64,000 bases of DNA from HXMU1420-13 sp965228545. Lineage in GTDB: Bacteria > Bacteroidota > Rhodothermia > Balneolales > Balneolaceae. This document shows positions 27,178-36,557 of the stretch, piece by piece. The stretch is from NCBI GenBank assembly GCA_965228545.1, contig OZ245822.1:744001-808000 (forward strand), given 5' to 3'. Each line of letters begins with the position of its first letter. Within the stretch, counting starts at the first letter, position 1. The notes below the pieces were generated by a model that saw only the letters and a list, made by a program, of their open reading frames with translations, ran no database searches and was not told where the DNA came from. The position numbers and the translations under genes were made by a program.

Positions 27178-27681
27178 ATGCGCTACAAAATCAGTTTTAA
27201 AAAGCCGAATGTAATCGTAAGTGTGGAAGAGAGTTTCACGTTGCTCGATTTTATGGCTTTGTTTGCCTGCCTGCTACTTGGGGTCTTCTTCGCAGTTTTT
27301 CTTTGGATTTTTGCTTTTGCCTTGCTGGTCAAATTGTTTACTCGCCATGAATATATTTTCAATTCTGATACTTATAAACTCAGTCAGTATTTACGCATTT
27401 TCAGTTATCTGAGAATTCGAAGACGAGAAATTTCTTTCGATGATATTGATCGTTTTCTGTTTTCGAATTTTGATTCAGGGAAAGCTTTGGTGGAACGAGG
27501 CTTTATCGACAAAGAATGGTTCACGCTCGAAATTATCCTTAAAGACAAACAGCGAATTCGTATTGTTAAGCTTGATGCTGATGATATCGAACAGGTGCAT
27601 GAACTTTATGCTGAGTTAAAAAAACTCATGAGCGATTGGTTCCACTTCGAGGTGGAGTACGAGGAATTGATGGAGGAGTGA
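27178..27681 (+). CDS. Small membrane protein of unknown function
   Basis: 167 residues. A hydrophobic stretch at about 24-55 (LLDFMALFACLLLGVFFAVFLWIFAFALLV) could form one long or two short membrane segments, after a cytosolic basic start. The rest is a charged alpha/beta domain (ISFDDIDRFLFSNFDSGKALVERGF, then EIILKDKQRIRIVKLDADDIEQVHELYAELKKLM) resembling the pattern of bacterial PH-like domains that follow a membrane anchor, but similarity is only in outline. It is enclosed on both sides by the same 290-bp repeats. Codon use looks like that of neighbouring genes. Confidence 0.7.
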   Translation: MRYKISFKKPNVIVSVEESFTLLDFMALFACLLLGVFFAVFLWIFAFALLVKLFTRHEYIFNSDTYKLSQYLRIFSYLRIRRREISFDDIDRFLFSNFDSGKALVERGFIDKEWFTLEIILKDKQRIRIVKLDADDIEQVHELYAELKKLMSDWFHFEVEYEELMEE

Positions 27682-27698
27682 ATCCTTTTAAGGCTAGT

Positions 27699-27792
27699 CC
27701 ATTATTACGACGAAGTCGGGGTGATGGAAATTTGTACTATGGTTCTTGCCTTCAAATGGATTCCATCAGCCGTGCTCTAGCCCGACAGATGG
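27699..27792. repeat. Pair of REP-like palindromes related to the ends of the RAYT element
   Basis: Two imperfect palindromes framed by CCAT...ATGG: 27699-27727 (CCATTATTACGAC, loop GAA, GTCGGGGTGATGG; 12 of 13 pairs counting wobble) and 27763-27792. Read on the minus strand the second begins CCATCTGTCGG and ends GGCTGATGGAAT, matching the palindrome at 40780 next to the RAYT gene (CCATCTGACGG ... CTGATGGAAT). A 60-codon open frame across this part is not a gene. Confidence 0.6.
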
Positions 27793-27856
27793 AGATGTAT
27801 TGCGAAAATTCTAAATGATAGTAGGAGGGTCCAAAGGGATGCTTGAACCAGTTTGG

Positions 27857-28191
27857 GTCATCCCTGCGAAGGCAGGGATCTTGAGCGTGAATGCATCATG
27901 ATATTTTAAACAGCCTCAGATTCCCACCTTCGTGGGAATGACTATATTGATCTCCCACTTTATGCTTTAGTGTTGAAAGGTCAATCGAGAGTGCCATCGA
28001 CAGACTCAGGCACCTCATAGATTATTTAAGAAGATAAATTCAGGTGAGTGAGCTTGTCGAATCCCCGGTATTTCTTCACTACGTTAATAGGATTCCTAGC
28101 AAATTTTATGTTCATCCCAGCAATAGCAGGGATATTGAGTATGAATGCATCATGATGTTTTAAAGAGCTTTAGATTCCCACCTTCGTGGGA
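27857..28191. repeat. Second block of the composite palindromic repeat
   Basis: One unit (27857-28110) and a partial one (28111-28191) repeat the order of the array at 26408, with more substitutions and a shorter middle part. The last block ends GTGGGAATGAC. The gap 27682-28279 holds only this block and the REP pair; no gene is seen. The convergent flanking genes would read into it from both sides. Confidence 0.8.
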
Positions 28192-28279
28192 ATGACCAAT
28201 TTAGTTAGGTTTTAATAAGTTTAGAATTGAACAGTTTTCGAAACATCAAGATACCTGAAAATCGGGTTGAACAGCTCGT

Positions 28280-28810
28280 TTAATTTCCGTTTCCCTTGCG
28301 AATTTTCATTCCTCGTCCATTACCTTTTCCTTGTTGTCTACCTTTGCTACCGTGCATTTCCTGATAATGCTCTTCGAACCAATCCGGGCGCTCCAGTTCA
28401 AATTGATACATATAGGTTGCAATAGCTATTAAATCTTCTTCGGGAAAAGGGATGGGAGGCATTATATCAAAACGGTTAACAGCCCCATACATCAATGCTT
28501 TTTCTTCGGATGGTTGTGCAACAAAAGCAGCCATTTCGGTAGTAAAATCCTCGATATTTGGATACGAACGCAGATATCGCCGTTTTACAGCTTCGAGTGG
28601 TGGAGCGAGTCGGCTATCTTCCGAAGCTGTAGCCGAATGACAGCTAACACAGGTCGATTCAATAAGTTGTTTAGCTTTAACTAACTCAAGTTGTTCAATT
28701 TCGGAAACAGGCGGTTGTTCAAGTGAGTTTGTATCTAGTTTTTTGGCACAGGTTGCCAAAATCAAAAAGAACAAAATCAGATAGGCTAGCATCAAGTACT
28801 TTTTCAACAT
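28280..28810 (-). CDS. Monohaem cytochrome c lipoprotein
   Basis: 176 residues. Lipobox LILATC (C21) suggests a lipid anchor. The haem site is C54-V-S-C57-H58. The distal ligand is probably the Met of FDIMPPIPFPEEDLIAIATYMYQF, the usual cytochrome c C-terminal helix context. The tail (GSKGRQQGKGNGRGMKIRKGNGN region) is basic and low-complexity. It would carry electrons in the periplasm; no oxidase or reductase gene adjoins it, so its partner is unknown. Confidence 0.85.
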   Translation of the reverse strand: MLKKYLMLAYLILFFLILATCAKKLDTNSLEQPPVSEIEQLELVKAKQLIESTCVSCHSATASEDSRLAPPLEAVKRRYLRSYPNIEDFTTEMAAFVAQPSEEKALMYGAVNRFDIMPPIPFPEEDLIAIATYMYQFELERPDWFEEHYQEMHGSKGRQQGKGNGRGMKIRKGNGN

Positions 28811-28964
28811 AAGATCTCCATGAGTTTTCGATCATTTCATGGTCAATAACTCATTTGAAGAAAGTGTGAAGAAAAGGTGATTCAGGGAGTCTCTTGGTAT
28901 GACTTAAGGAAATTCATTCCTATCAAATAACGATCAAATTTCAGCATTAACCAAAATCTACTTC

Positions 28965-29774
28965 TTAATCTCGATCGTGAAGCCAACTCAGGTACGATAC
29001 ATTTTTCCAGTTTCTTAAACTGAAACCAACCCCAGTTCCTGACTTTATATTTCTAGAGGAATATTCAATAAGAAAATTTCCTATACGAGTATACTCTTCT
29101 TCAGTGCGATAGGTGAAATAACTAGCAGGAAAATCAACGTAGTGTCCGGATCCCACTCTAGGGTAAGGAATATAAGCGTTATTAGGGAAATTTATCTCTT
29201 TAACTTCAAAGGAATCAGTTAGCTGAACCAGGAAGTTCTCATATAAATGTGTGTTATCGGTGAACGTTCCACCAACAAGCGCAAAAGAGTTTTTCGGGTA
29301 ACGATACCAGGTAATAAATGGAGCGCTGAAATCGTACGATCTCTCCAAAAATCCCTGTGGTTTAGTTACATCGATTTTTTCTTCTTTAACACTAATCAGG
29401 AACTCATCTTTTATATCGCCGTTGATTAGCTCTAAACCATAATTTCCTTCATCCAGATATAATGGTATAACGGTAGTTGCCGGACCAATTGCTGTAAGAC
29501 AGATATCTGATATATAAACATCAATTATTGAGATCGAAATGATATTATTTTTGATGGAATGTGAGGTGACGAGTGTGTAATTAACACATGGGAATTGTTC
29601 GTTAGTACTAATGCGTATCCCAAGAATTGGGTCGCTGTTTTCAGCTTCGTGATATTCCCTAAATTCAAAGGAAAAGGTATTATCGATCCCACCTTTATTG
29701 GAATCAGATAACATATCACACGAATTAAGTGAAGTGAATAAAACTAATAGCCCGAATAAGTAGATACGATTCAT
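28965..29774 (-). CDS. Lipoprotein of unknown function
   Basis: 269 residues. The lipobox region SLNSC (C19) indicates a lipid anchor. The mature part is beta-rich and polar without recognised motifs; short landmarks are YTLVTSHSIKNN, GNYGLELINGD and the C-terminal SLRNWKNVSYLSW. No operon partner: 150 bp separate it from the cytochrome gene downstream. Not recognised. Confidence 0.7.
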   Translation of the reverse strand: MNRIYLFGLLVLFTSLNSCDMLSDSNKGGIDNTFSFEFREYHEAENSDPILGIRISTNEQFPCVNYTLVTSHSIKNNIISISIIDVYISDICLTAIGPATTVIPLYLDEGNYGLELINGDIKDEFLISVKEEKIDVTKPQGFLERSYDFSAPFITWYRYPKNSFALVGGTFTDNTHLYENFLVQLTDSFEVKEINFPNNAYIPYPRVGSGHYVDFPASYFTYRTEEEYTRIGNFLIEYSSRNIKSGTGVGFSLRNWKNVSYLSWLHDRD

Positions 29775-29832
29775 GATCTAAAAAAATTGTTAGTGTAACA
29801 TTTAACTAATGAATTATGAATCTATTATGAAC

Positions 29833-29856
29833 AAAAAAGGCGCTCGAAAGCGCCTT
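29833..29856 (-). terminator. Rho-independent terminator of the isocitrate dehydrogenase gene
   Basis: AAGGCGCT (29837-29844) pairs with AGCGCCTT (29849-29856) around a CGAA loop. On the minus strand it is followed by six T. It lies 27 bp past the stop of icd. Confidence 0.88.
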
Positions 29857-29883
29857 CTAATCTTAAACGAAAAAAATGAAGTT

Positions 29884-32115
29884 CTACACCTCAGCAAGAA
29901 TTTTGTTCAAAGTCTTGCTTGGGCGCATGGCTTCATCCACTAAATCAGTATCCGGTTTGTAATAACCGTTGATTTCAACCGGATTTCCTTGCACGCCAAT
30001 CAACTCATTGTTGATAGCGTCCTCGTTGCTACTCATAGCTTCAAATACAGGCTTGAAGCGATCCGCTAAACCAGCATTTTTAGTTTGATTAGCCAAGGCT
30101 TCTGCCCAATACATTGCTAAATAGAAGTGAGAACCACGATTATCAATTTGCCCTAAACGACGAGCAGGAGATTTATCATTTTGAAGGAATTTTGAAGTCG
30201 CTTCATCTAAAGTTTCTCCAAGAATCGCCGCAATCTCGTTATCAAAGGTTTTTGATAGATGCTCGAGTGATACGGCCAGCGCAAGAAACTCGCCCAAAGA
30301 ATCCCATCGTAAATAGTTTTCCTTCACAAACTGTTGAACATGCTTTGGAGCCGATCCACCTGCACCGGTTTCGAATAATCCACCACCGTTCATCAATGGA
30401 ACAATTGAAAGCATTTTTGCAGAAGTTCCCAATTCAAGAATAGGGAAGAGATCGGTGAGGTAATCGCGCAGTACGTTTCCGGTTACAGAAATCGTGTCTT
30501 TTCCTTCTTTGATTCGTTCTAGCGAGAACTTAGTGGCATCAACCGGACTCATAATATGCAATTCGAGTCCGTCGGTATCATGATCTTTTAAATAAGTATA
30601 TACTTTCTTGATGAGCTCGGCATCATGAGCACGGGTTTCATCTAACCAGAAAACAGCCGGAGAACCGGTATCACGGGCGCGGGAAACAGCCAGTTTTACC
30701 CAATCTTGTACAGCCGCGTCTTTAACCTGACAAGCTCTCCAAATATCGCCAGCTTCCACATCGTGTTCCATCAATATTTTACCTGATTCAGCAACTATGC
30801 GCACCTTTCCGTTTGATTCCATTTCAAAGGTTTTGTCGTGCGAACCATATTCTTCAGCTTTTTGAGCCATCAATCCCACGTTTGGAACCGAGCCCATGGT
30901 AGTAGGATCGAAAGCGCCATGTTCTTTACAAAAATCGATGGTGGCTTGGTACACACCAGCATACGAGCTATCCGGAATTACCGCTTTCGTATCCTGTGTT
31001 TCACCATCTTTATTCCACATGCAACCCGAAGTTCTAATCATAGCTGGCATTGAAGCATCGATAATTACATCCGATGGCACATGTAAGTTTGTGATGCCTT
31101 TATCGGAATTTACCATCGCGATATCCGGACCGTTTTCGTAGCAAGCTTCGATATCAGCAAGGATTTCTTCTTTTTTGTCGGAGGCTAGATCTTCGATTTT
31201 CGAGAGTAAATCTCCCAGGCCATTATTTACATCTACACCAAGTTCTTTAATTACTTGTTGATGCTTCTTGAACACTTCTTCGAAATAAACCTTTACGCCG
31301 TGACCAAAAATAATCGGATCAGAAACCTTCATCATTGTGGCTTTCATGTGCAGCGAAAACAGAACGTCCTTCGCTTTTGCGTCTTCCACTTGTTCGGTTA
31401 AAAAACCTACCAGCGCATTTTTGCACATAAATGTAGCATCCATGATTTCACCTTCCTGAAGCTTAATTCCTTCCTTCAGAATAGTTTTACCGCCACCATT
31501 ATCGTCGATAAACTCAATGCTAACCGTTGTGGCTTCATCCATCGTAACCGACTGTTCATTGGCACGAAAATCATTAGCGCCCATAGTAGCCACATGAGAT
31601 TTGGAATCAGAGCTCCATTCGCCCATGCTGTGCGGATTTTTACGAGCATATTCTTTTACAGCTTTTGGAGCTCGGCGATCCGAATTACCTTCACGTAACA
31701 CCGGATTTACCGCACTACCTTTTACTTTATCATAGCGTGCTTTTATATCTCGTTCTTCGGGAGTAGTTGGCTCTTCGGGGTAGTCGGGGAGTTTGTATCC
31801 TTTTTCCTGCAATTCTTTAATTGTAGCTGTAAGCTGCGGGATGGAAGCACTAATATTGGGTAGTTTAATGATATTGGCTTCAGGAGTTTTTGCCAGTTCG
31901 CCTAACTCGGTCAGGGCATCACTCATTGATTGTTCATCGGTCAAATAATCTGAAAAGTTTGCAATTACACGTCCTGCCAGCGAAATATCTCTGGTTTCTA
32001 CAGCAACACCGGCCGCTTTAGTAAATGCTTCTATGATTGGCAGAAAAGAATGAGTGGCTAAAGCAGGAGCTTCATCCGTGTAAGTATATATGATTTTAGC
32101 TTTATCTGAGGCCAT
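29884..32115 (-). CDS. icd: NADP-dependent isocitrate dehydrogenase, monomeric type
   Basis: 743 residues, the size of the monomeric enzyme, unrelated in length to the 420-residue dimeric form. The N-terminus IIYTYTDEAPALATHSFLPI and the stretches LPNISASIPQLTATIKELQ, NPVLREGNSDRRAP, ATMGANDFRANEQS and GTSAKMLSIVPLMNGGGLFETGAGGSAPKHVQQF are typical of this family. It oxidises isocitrate to 2-oxoglutarate, giving NADPH in the citric acid cycle. It is a single-gene unit with its own terminator; 133 bp upstream separate it from the divergent regulator gene. Confidence 0.96.
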   Translation of the reverse strand: MASDKAKIIYTYTDEAPALATHSFLPIIEAFTKAAGVAVETRDISLAGRVIANFSDYLTDEQSMSDALTELGELAKTPEANIIKLPNISASIPQLTATIKELQEKGYKLPDYPEEPTTPEERDIKARYDKVKGSAVNPVLREGNSDRRAPKAVKEYARKNPHSMGEWSSDSKSHVATMGANDFRANEQSVTMDEATTVSIEFIDDNGGGKTILKEGIKLQEGEIMDATFMCKNALVGFLTEQVEDAKAKDVLFSLHMKATMMKVSDPIIFGHGVKVYFEEVFKKHQQVIKELGVDVNNGLGDLLSKIEDLASDKKEEILADIEACYENGPDIAMVNSDKGITNLHVPSDVIIDASMPAMIRTSGCMWNKDGETQDTKAVIPDSSYAGVYQATIDFCKEHGAFDPTTMGSVPNVGLMAQKAEEYGSHDKTFEMESNGKVRIVAESGKILMEHDVEAGDIWRACQVKDAAVQDWVKLAVSRARDTGSPAVFWLDETRAHDAELIKKVYTYLKDHDTDGLELHIMSPVDATKFSLERIKEGKDTISVTGNVLRDYLTDLFPILELGTSAKMLSIVPLMNGGGLFETGAGGSAPKHVQQFVKENYLRWDSLGEFLALAVSLEHLSKTFDNEIAAILGETLDEATSKFLQNDKSPARRLGQIDNRGSHFYLAMYWAEALANQTKNAGLADRFKPVFEAMSSNEDAINNELIGVQGNPVEINGYYKPDTDLVDEAMRPSKTLNKILAEV

Positions 32116-32248
32116 GTAATAGTTTTTTGAATTCGAAAATTTGCCAACAAAAATACTAAGAATTGATTGTAAACATCCGATAAAAAGTTATGATATTAAA
32201 TATTTACGAAGACATGATTAAAGCTAGCTGTACACAAGATATTTTGGG

Positions 32249-32989
32249 ATGAGTAACAAAGCATTAATTTTAGTATTGGAAGATGACACGGCAGTTCGGT
32301 TAACGCTAACTGAATTGCTATCGCTCTTTGGCTTCGAATGCATGGCAGTGGAGCATGGAGTAGAAGGTTTTGAAATGCTACAAAGTGTTACGCCCGATCT
32401 TATTATTTGTGATGTAAACATGCCCTTAATGGGTGGAAATGAGTTCACCTCGAAACTTAAAACCAAGCCCGAATTTGCGCACATTCCGGTGATCATGTTA
32501 ACGGCTAATACCGCAGAAGAAGATATGCTCAAGGGGTTGTCCTCCGGTGCAGTTGATTACATCAAAAAGCCATTTAACAGTAATGAGTTGGTGCTCAAGA
32601 TCAATAATATTTTGCATACTAAGCGTGCGTACGACACCAACTCGTGGAAAGCAGTACTTTCAAATACCTTCGAACAAAATCCCAATCTTGATGAACAATT
32701 TGTAAGTGATTTATATGCTTTAATTGTAGAGAACTTGGAGTACGCCAGTTATTCGGTGCAACAACTGGCGGAAGATATGAACCTAAGCGAACGGAATTTA
32801 TATCGAAAAGTGAAGGAGCACATAGGTATGCCTGTTGCCACGTTTATTCGTGAAGTAAAACTGCAGCGTGCCCACGATTTATTATCGAATAAAAAAGTTA
32901 GGAGTTTGGCAGAGGCAGCAAATAAAGTTGGATTTAAAAGTGTGTCTCATTTTGCAAAGTTGTATAACGCAAAGTTTAAAAAGCCTTAA
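32249..32989 (+). CDS. Response regulator with AraC-type DNA-binding domain
   Basis: 246 residues. Receiver domain at 1-120: acidic pair in LEDD, phospho-acceptor D55 in IICDVNMP, T in MLTANT, K in YIKKPF. The C-terminal half is an AraC/XylS double helix-turn-helix (VQQLAEDMNLSERNLYRKVKEHIGMPVATFIREVKLQRAHDLL, then SLAEAANKVGFKSVSHFAKLYNAKF). This output resembles the end of the hybrid two-component regulators of Bacteroidota. It opens a four-gene signalling cluster and would be its transcriptional output. Confidence 0.92.
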   Translation: MSNKALILVLEDDTAVRLTLTELLSLFGFECMAVEHGVEGFEMLQSVTPDLIICDVNMPLMGGNEFTSKLKTKPEFAHIPVIMLTANTAEEDMLKGLSSGAVDYIKKPFNSNELVLKINNILHTKRAYDTNSWKAVLSNTFEQNPNLDEQFVSDLYALIVENLEYASYSVQQLAEDMNLSERNLYRKVKEHIGMPVATFIREVKLQRAHDLLSNKKVRSLAEAANKVGFKSVSHFAKLYNAKFKKP

Positions 32990-33119
32990 TAAATCTCTGT
33001 AAAGGCACTTTTCGTTAATAAAGCCTAACTGAAATGGCAGGTTTGTGCTTTTTATTGGCAAATTTGTTGAATCAAATCTCTCGAACTTTGTACCAAAATA
33101 AAAAATCAAGTATTAGCGT

Positions 33120-34139
33120 ATGGAAGCCCGAGATATAAAACTATTAGTTGTTGAAGACGACGACGCCATCAGAGAAGGAATTATTGACTTGCTCACACTA
33201 GAAGGATTTGAGGTAACAGAATCGAGAAATGGACAGGAAGCGTTATCTATTTTATCTGATTGGGAACCCGATATGGTAATTAGCGATGTGATGATGCCCA
33301 AAATGGATGGACACAAACTACTTCAGAATTATCGAATGATGAGTAATAGCAATGAAGTACCTTTTCTGTTTCTAACAGCCTTAACAGATAAAACGGAACA
33401 ACGGAAAGGTATGAACCTGGGTGCAGATGATTATCTGACTAAGCCGTTTACGCGGCAGGAATTGCTTGATGCTATTCATACTCAATATCAAAAGTACAAC
33501 GACCGAAAAAACTCTTTTCAACAAAAGGTTATTGATCAGTTCGAGGAGACCAATCGCTTAAACGAGAAAGAAAAAGAAACCATGGTGATGGAAATCCATC
33601 ATAGAGTGAAGCATAATCTTGCCGTGATTTCCGCCTTTTTTGAGCTCGGTGAAATGAGTAACGATCCTGAGTTTATGCATACAATAAAGCATAGGGTTCG
33701 AGCAATGGCTTCCATTCACGAAGAGGCTTACGATAATGAGTTGATTTGTAAAGTGGATACCCAAAAGTTAATTACCAATGTACTCGATAAACTGTTCGAT
33801 AACGAAGATTTCAGATTTATTCCTCAACTCGAAAAGTTTGACGTTAGCATTGATAAAGCTATTCCGTTAGGCTTACTGTTGTATGAATTTTTGACACTTC
33901 TGCTGAATAAGAAGCAGATTAAAGAATCGTGCCGAGTACATGTAACATCGTACAAATTGGTTGACAAAGCCTGCATGAATATATTCTTAAGTTGCGATGC
34001 TTCGGTAGAACTAGACGATGTTTCTGAGAGTGTTGAAGTGTTACTTATTCATAGTTTTATTAGTCAGTTAAAGTGTACGTATTCTCAGGAATATCATGAA
34101 AATGGAACCAAGTATACCTTCGAATTTCCATTTAATTAA
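33120..34139 (+). CDS. Receiver-HisKA_2 protein with degenerate ATPase domain
   Basis: 339 residues. Receiver at 1-120 (VEDDD, D56 in VISDVMMP, LTAL, YLTKPF). A linker helix leads to a HisKA_2 box MEIHHRVKHNLAVI (H160/H161), matching the kinase at 0.5 kb (VHHRVKNNLAVI). What follows has ATPase-domain length, but the N box (INELVTNSFKHA in that kinase) is replaced by LYEFLTLLLNKKQ and the DNGRG box by SCDASVELDD. It therefore should not bind ATP. It could serve as a histidine phosphotransferase fed by the two kinases encoded downstream; this is inference. The next gene starts 6 bp on. Confidence 0.85.
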   Translation: MEARDIKLLVVEDDDAIREGIIDLLTLEGFEVTESRNGQEALSILSDWEPDMVISDVMMPKMDGHKLLQNYRMMSNSNEVPFLFLTALTDKTEQRKGMNLGADDYLTKPFTRQELLDAIHTQYQKYNDRKNSFQQKVIDQFEETNRLNEKEKETMVMEIHHRVKHNLAVISAFFELGEMSNDPEFMHTIKHRVRAMASIHEEAYDNELICKVDTQKLITNVLDKLFDNEDFRFIPQLEKFDVSIDKAIPLGLLLYEFLTLLLNKKQIKESCRVHVTSYKLVDKACMNIFLSCDASVELDDVSESVEVLLIHSFISQLKCTYSQEYHENGTKYTFEFPFN

Positions 34140-34145
34140 TGTGAA

Positions 34146-36557
34146 TTGATGAGCGATTTATCTCAACGTATTAAGCAAAGCGAATCCATTCTTCGATCTA
34201 TTATAAACTCTGCCTTAGATGCAGTAATTGTAATCGACGAACGAGGCATTATTTCCGAATGGAATCATCAAGCCGAACAAACGTTTGGGTGGAATCGTGA
34301 GTGGGCAATTGGTAAGCGGTTGTCCGATACAATCATTCCGAGTGAATACAGAGATGCTCATGAACGTGGGTTGAAACATTTTTTGAAAACCGGAGAAGGT
34401 CCGGTTCTAAACAAACGCTTTGAAATAACTGCCATTGATGCTAAAGAACGAGTTTTTCCTGTTGAGTTGACCATCATCCCCAACAAAGTAGATGGCGTGT
34501 TTTTTTTCAGTTCGTTTGTACGTGATATAACTGAGGCAAAGAAATCGGAACGTATTCTAAAAGCCATTAACGATCTGGCCATCTCGCTATTGGGCAAAAA
34601 CAATCTGAATGAAATTGCCTGGGAGATCACCCAAAATACCATCGAAGTGTTGGGGTTAGAAGACTGTGTGATTTATGTATTGGATGAAAAAGATGGGCGC
34701 TTACATCAAGTAGCAGCCTATGGGCCTAAAAACCCAGATGGTTTCGAAATTGCCAATCGAATTACTTTAGCCATTGGCGAGGGTATTGTTGGGAGAGCTG
34801 CACAACTCAAAAAACCAATTTTGGTAAATAATACGCAGAACGATGCCTCCTATAAAGTGGACGATGCTACACGATTAAGCGAATTAGCTGTACCCATTAT
34901 TTACGAAGATCAAGTGATAGGTGTAATCGACTCGGAGCACCCCGATATAGATTTCTATCAGAAAGAACACGTTGATGTTTTTACGACCATCGCCAACATT
35001 ACGTCTAGTAAAATCAAAAGTGCAATCAACTCAAAGAAAAGGGAAGAAGCCGAAAAATCACTTAAAGAAAGTGAAGAACGCTGGCAAAACCTGGTTGAGA
35101 ATATGCCTGAGGCTATTCAGATCTCTAAAAACGGGGAAGTGATTTATATGAACCCGGCAGGATTAAGGTTGTACGAAGCGGACTCAATTACACAGGTAAA
35201 GGGAGTAAATCTGAGGGATTTATCGGATAATCTGCAATCAAAAGTATTTGATGAGCGCATGGAATTACTTCGCCGCTACGGATTCGTAGATCCCATTGAG
35301 TTCGAGATTACTACCTTCAAAGGCACAACAAAGTATATAGAAGCGAACTCGAATACCATCTATTATAATGGCGAACTAGCCATACAATCTGTATTGCGCG
35401 ATATCACTGAAAAGAAAAAAACAGAGCGGGATCTGCTGCAATTGTCGTCTCGGCTATCAACCTTGCTTGATAATTTGAATACCGGAGTGTTGATGGAGCA
35501 GGCTGATCGTAAAGTTGTACACGCAAACTCCAAGTTTTGCGAACTTTTTGGAAATATCTTTTCGCCGGATGATTTAATGGGGCAGGATTGTGGCGAATTA
35601 CTTATTCAAGCCAAATCATTTTTTAAAGACCCCGAGTATTTTGAGAACTCCACAAATCAACTGGTACGCGAGAATTTAAGGTCGGTAAACGAAGAGCTGG
35701 AACTTTTAAATGGAAAAATTCTGGAGCGCGATTTCATCCCGATTATTTACGATGGGATTCAATATGGCACGGTTTGGCAGTATCGCGACATTACCAGCAG
35801 GAAAGAGAATGAACAAGAATTGGTGCGAGCCCTAGAAGCCGAACGTAGCTACAACGAGTTAAATAAAAACTTTGTGTCGATGGTGTCGCACGAGTTTAGA
35901 ACTCCATTAACGAGTATCCAATCTACTGCTGAATTGTTACTTACATTTTCTGATCGATTTACAGCCGACGACATCAAAAAGAGAGTGGATCGAATACATC
36001 AGTCATCGATTCGGATGGATCAATTAATCGAAGATGTACTCACGATCGGAAAACTGGAAGCAAACAATAACTTCGTGAATAACGAAGAATTTAAGCTTTC
36101 TGAGGTGTTAAATGATACGATTGAGTTGTTGAGAATGGGCGAATTATCCGGCAGAAATGTTCAGATTGAAGGACTTACAAATGAGCCTTCTATGCTATGT
36201 GATGTTCGATTAGTGGAACTGATTTTCAGGAATATTCTGGAGAATGCCGGTAAATATTCATCAACCGATACACCTATTGAAATAAAAGTGGAATTCAGCC
36301 AAAATCATGTTCAAGTAGAATGTAAAGATCATGGAATCGGAATACCGGAGGAGGAACAGAAACACTTATTTGAATCTTTCAAACGAGCTACAAACACCGA
36401 AGGTATTAAAGGCACCGGGCTTGGTCTCGCAATCGTAAAGAAATCGGTTGATCGGCTGAATGGTTCTGTTGCTTTAAGCTCAGAAATGGGCGTTGGAACC
36501 ACTATTTCACTTTCATTGCCCATTAGAAGTGCACATGTAAATTCGCTTGAGCCATGA
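34146..36557 (+). CDS. Hybrid-sensor histidine kinase, PAS-GAF-PAS-PAS
   Basis: 803 residues, no membrane segments. PAS at about 15-125 (DAVIVIDERGIISEWNHQAE), GAF at about 145-290 (LNEIAWEITQNTIEVLGLEDCVIYVLDE), PAS at about 310-425, PAS-like at 430-555, HisKA with H582 in VSMVSHEFRTPLTS, HATPase with N box FRNILENAGKYSS, G1 KDHGIGIP and G2 GTGLGLAIV. All catalytic boxes are intact. Its C-terminal 230 residues are very like those of the next gene, with which it overlaps by 4 bp (ATGA); the two arose by duplication. It probably phosphorylates one of the two upstream receiver proteins. Confidence 0.9.
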   Translation: MMSDLSQRIKQSESILRSIINSALDAVIVIDERGIISEWNHQAEQTFGWNREWAIGKRLSDTIIPSEYRDAHERGLKHFLKTGEGPVLNKRFEITAIDAKERVFPVELTIIPNKVDGVFFFSSFVRDITEAKKSERILKAINDLAISLLGKNNLNEIAWEITQNTIEVLGLEDCVIYVLDEKDGRLHQVAAYGPKNPDGFEIANRITLAIGEGIVGRAAQLKKPILVNNTQNDASYKVDDATRLSELAVPIIYEDQVIGVIDSEHPDIDFYQKEHVDVFTTIANITSSKIKSAINSKKREEAEKSLKESEERWQNLVENMPEAIQISKNGEVIYMNPAGLRLYEADSITQVKGVNLRDLSDNLQSKVFDERMELLRRYGFVDPIEFEITTFKGTTKYIEANSNTIYYNGELAIQSVLRDITEKKKTERDLLQLSSRLSTLLDNLNTGVLMEQADRKVVHANSKFCELFGNIFSPDDLMGQDCGELLIQAKSFFKDPEYFENSTNQLVRENLRSVNEELELLNGKILERDFIPIIYDGIQYGTVWQYRDITSRKENEQELVRALEAERSYNELNKNFVSMVSHEFRTPLTSIQSTAELLLTFSDRFTADDIKKRVDRIHQSSIRMDQLIEDVLTIGKLEANNNFVNNEEFKLSEVLNDTIELLRMGELSGRNVQIEGLTNEPSMLCDVRLVELIFRNILENAGKYSSTDTPIEIKVEFSQNHVQVECKDHGIGIPEEEQKHLFESFKRATNTEGIKGTGLGLAIVKKSVDRLNGSVALSSEMGVGTTISLSLPIRSAHVNSLEP

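Noticed and set aside
27636..27818. A 60-codon open frame downstream of the small membrane protein
   Set aside because: It runs through the REP-like palindromes, overlaps the preceding gene and has no gene-like composition.
26408..28191. A CRISPR array or a retron-like msr region suggested by spaced palindromes
   Set aside because: The unit of about 290 bp is a composite of REP-like palindromes, spacing is irregular, and no reverse transcriptase or cas gene is present.
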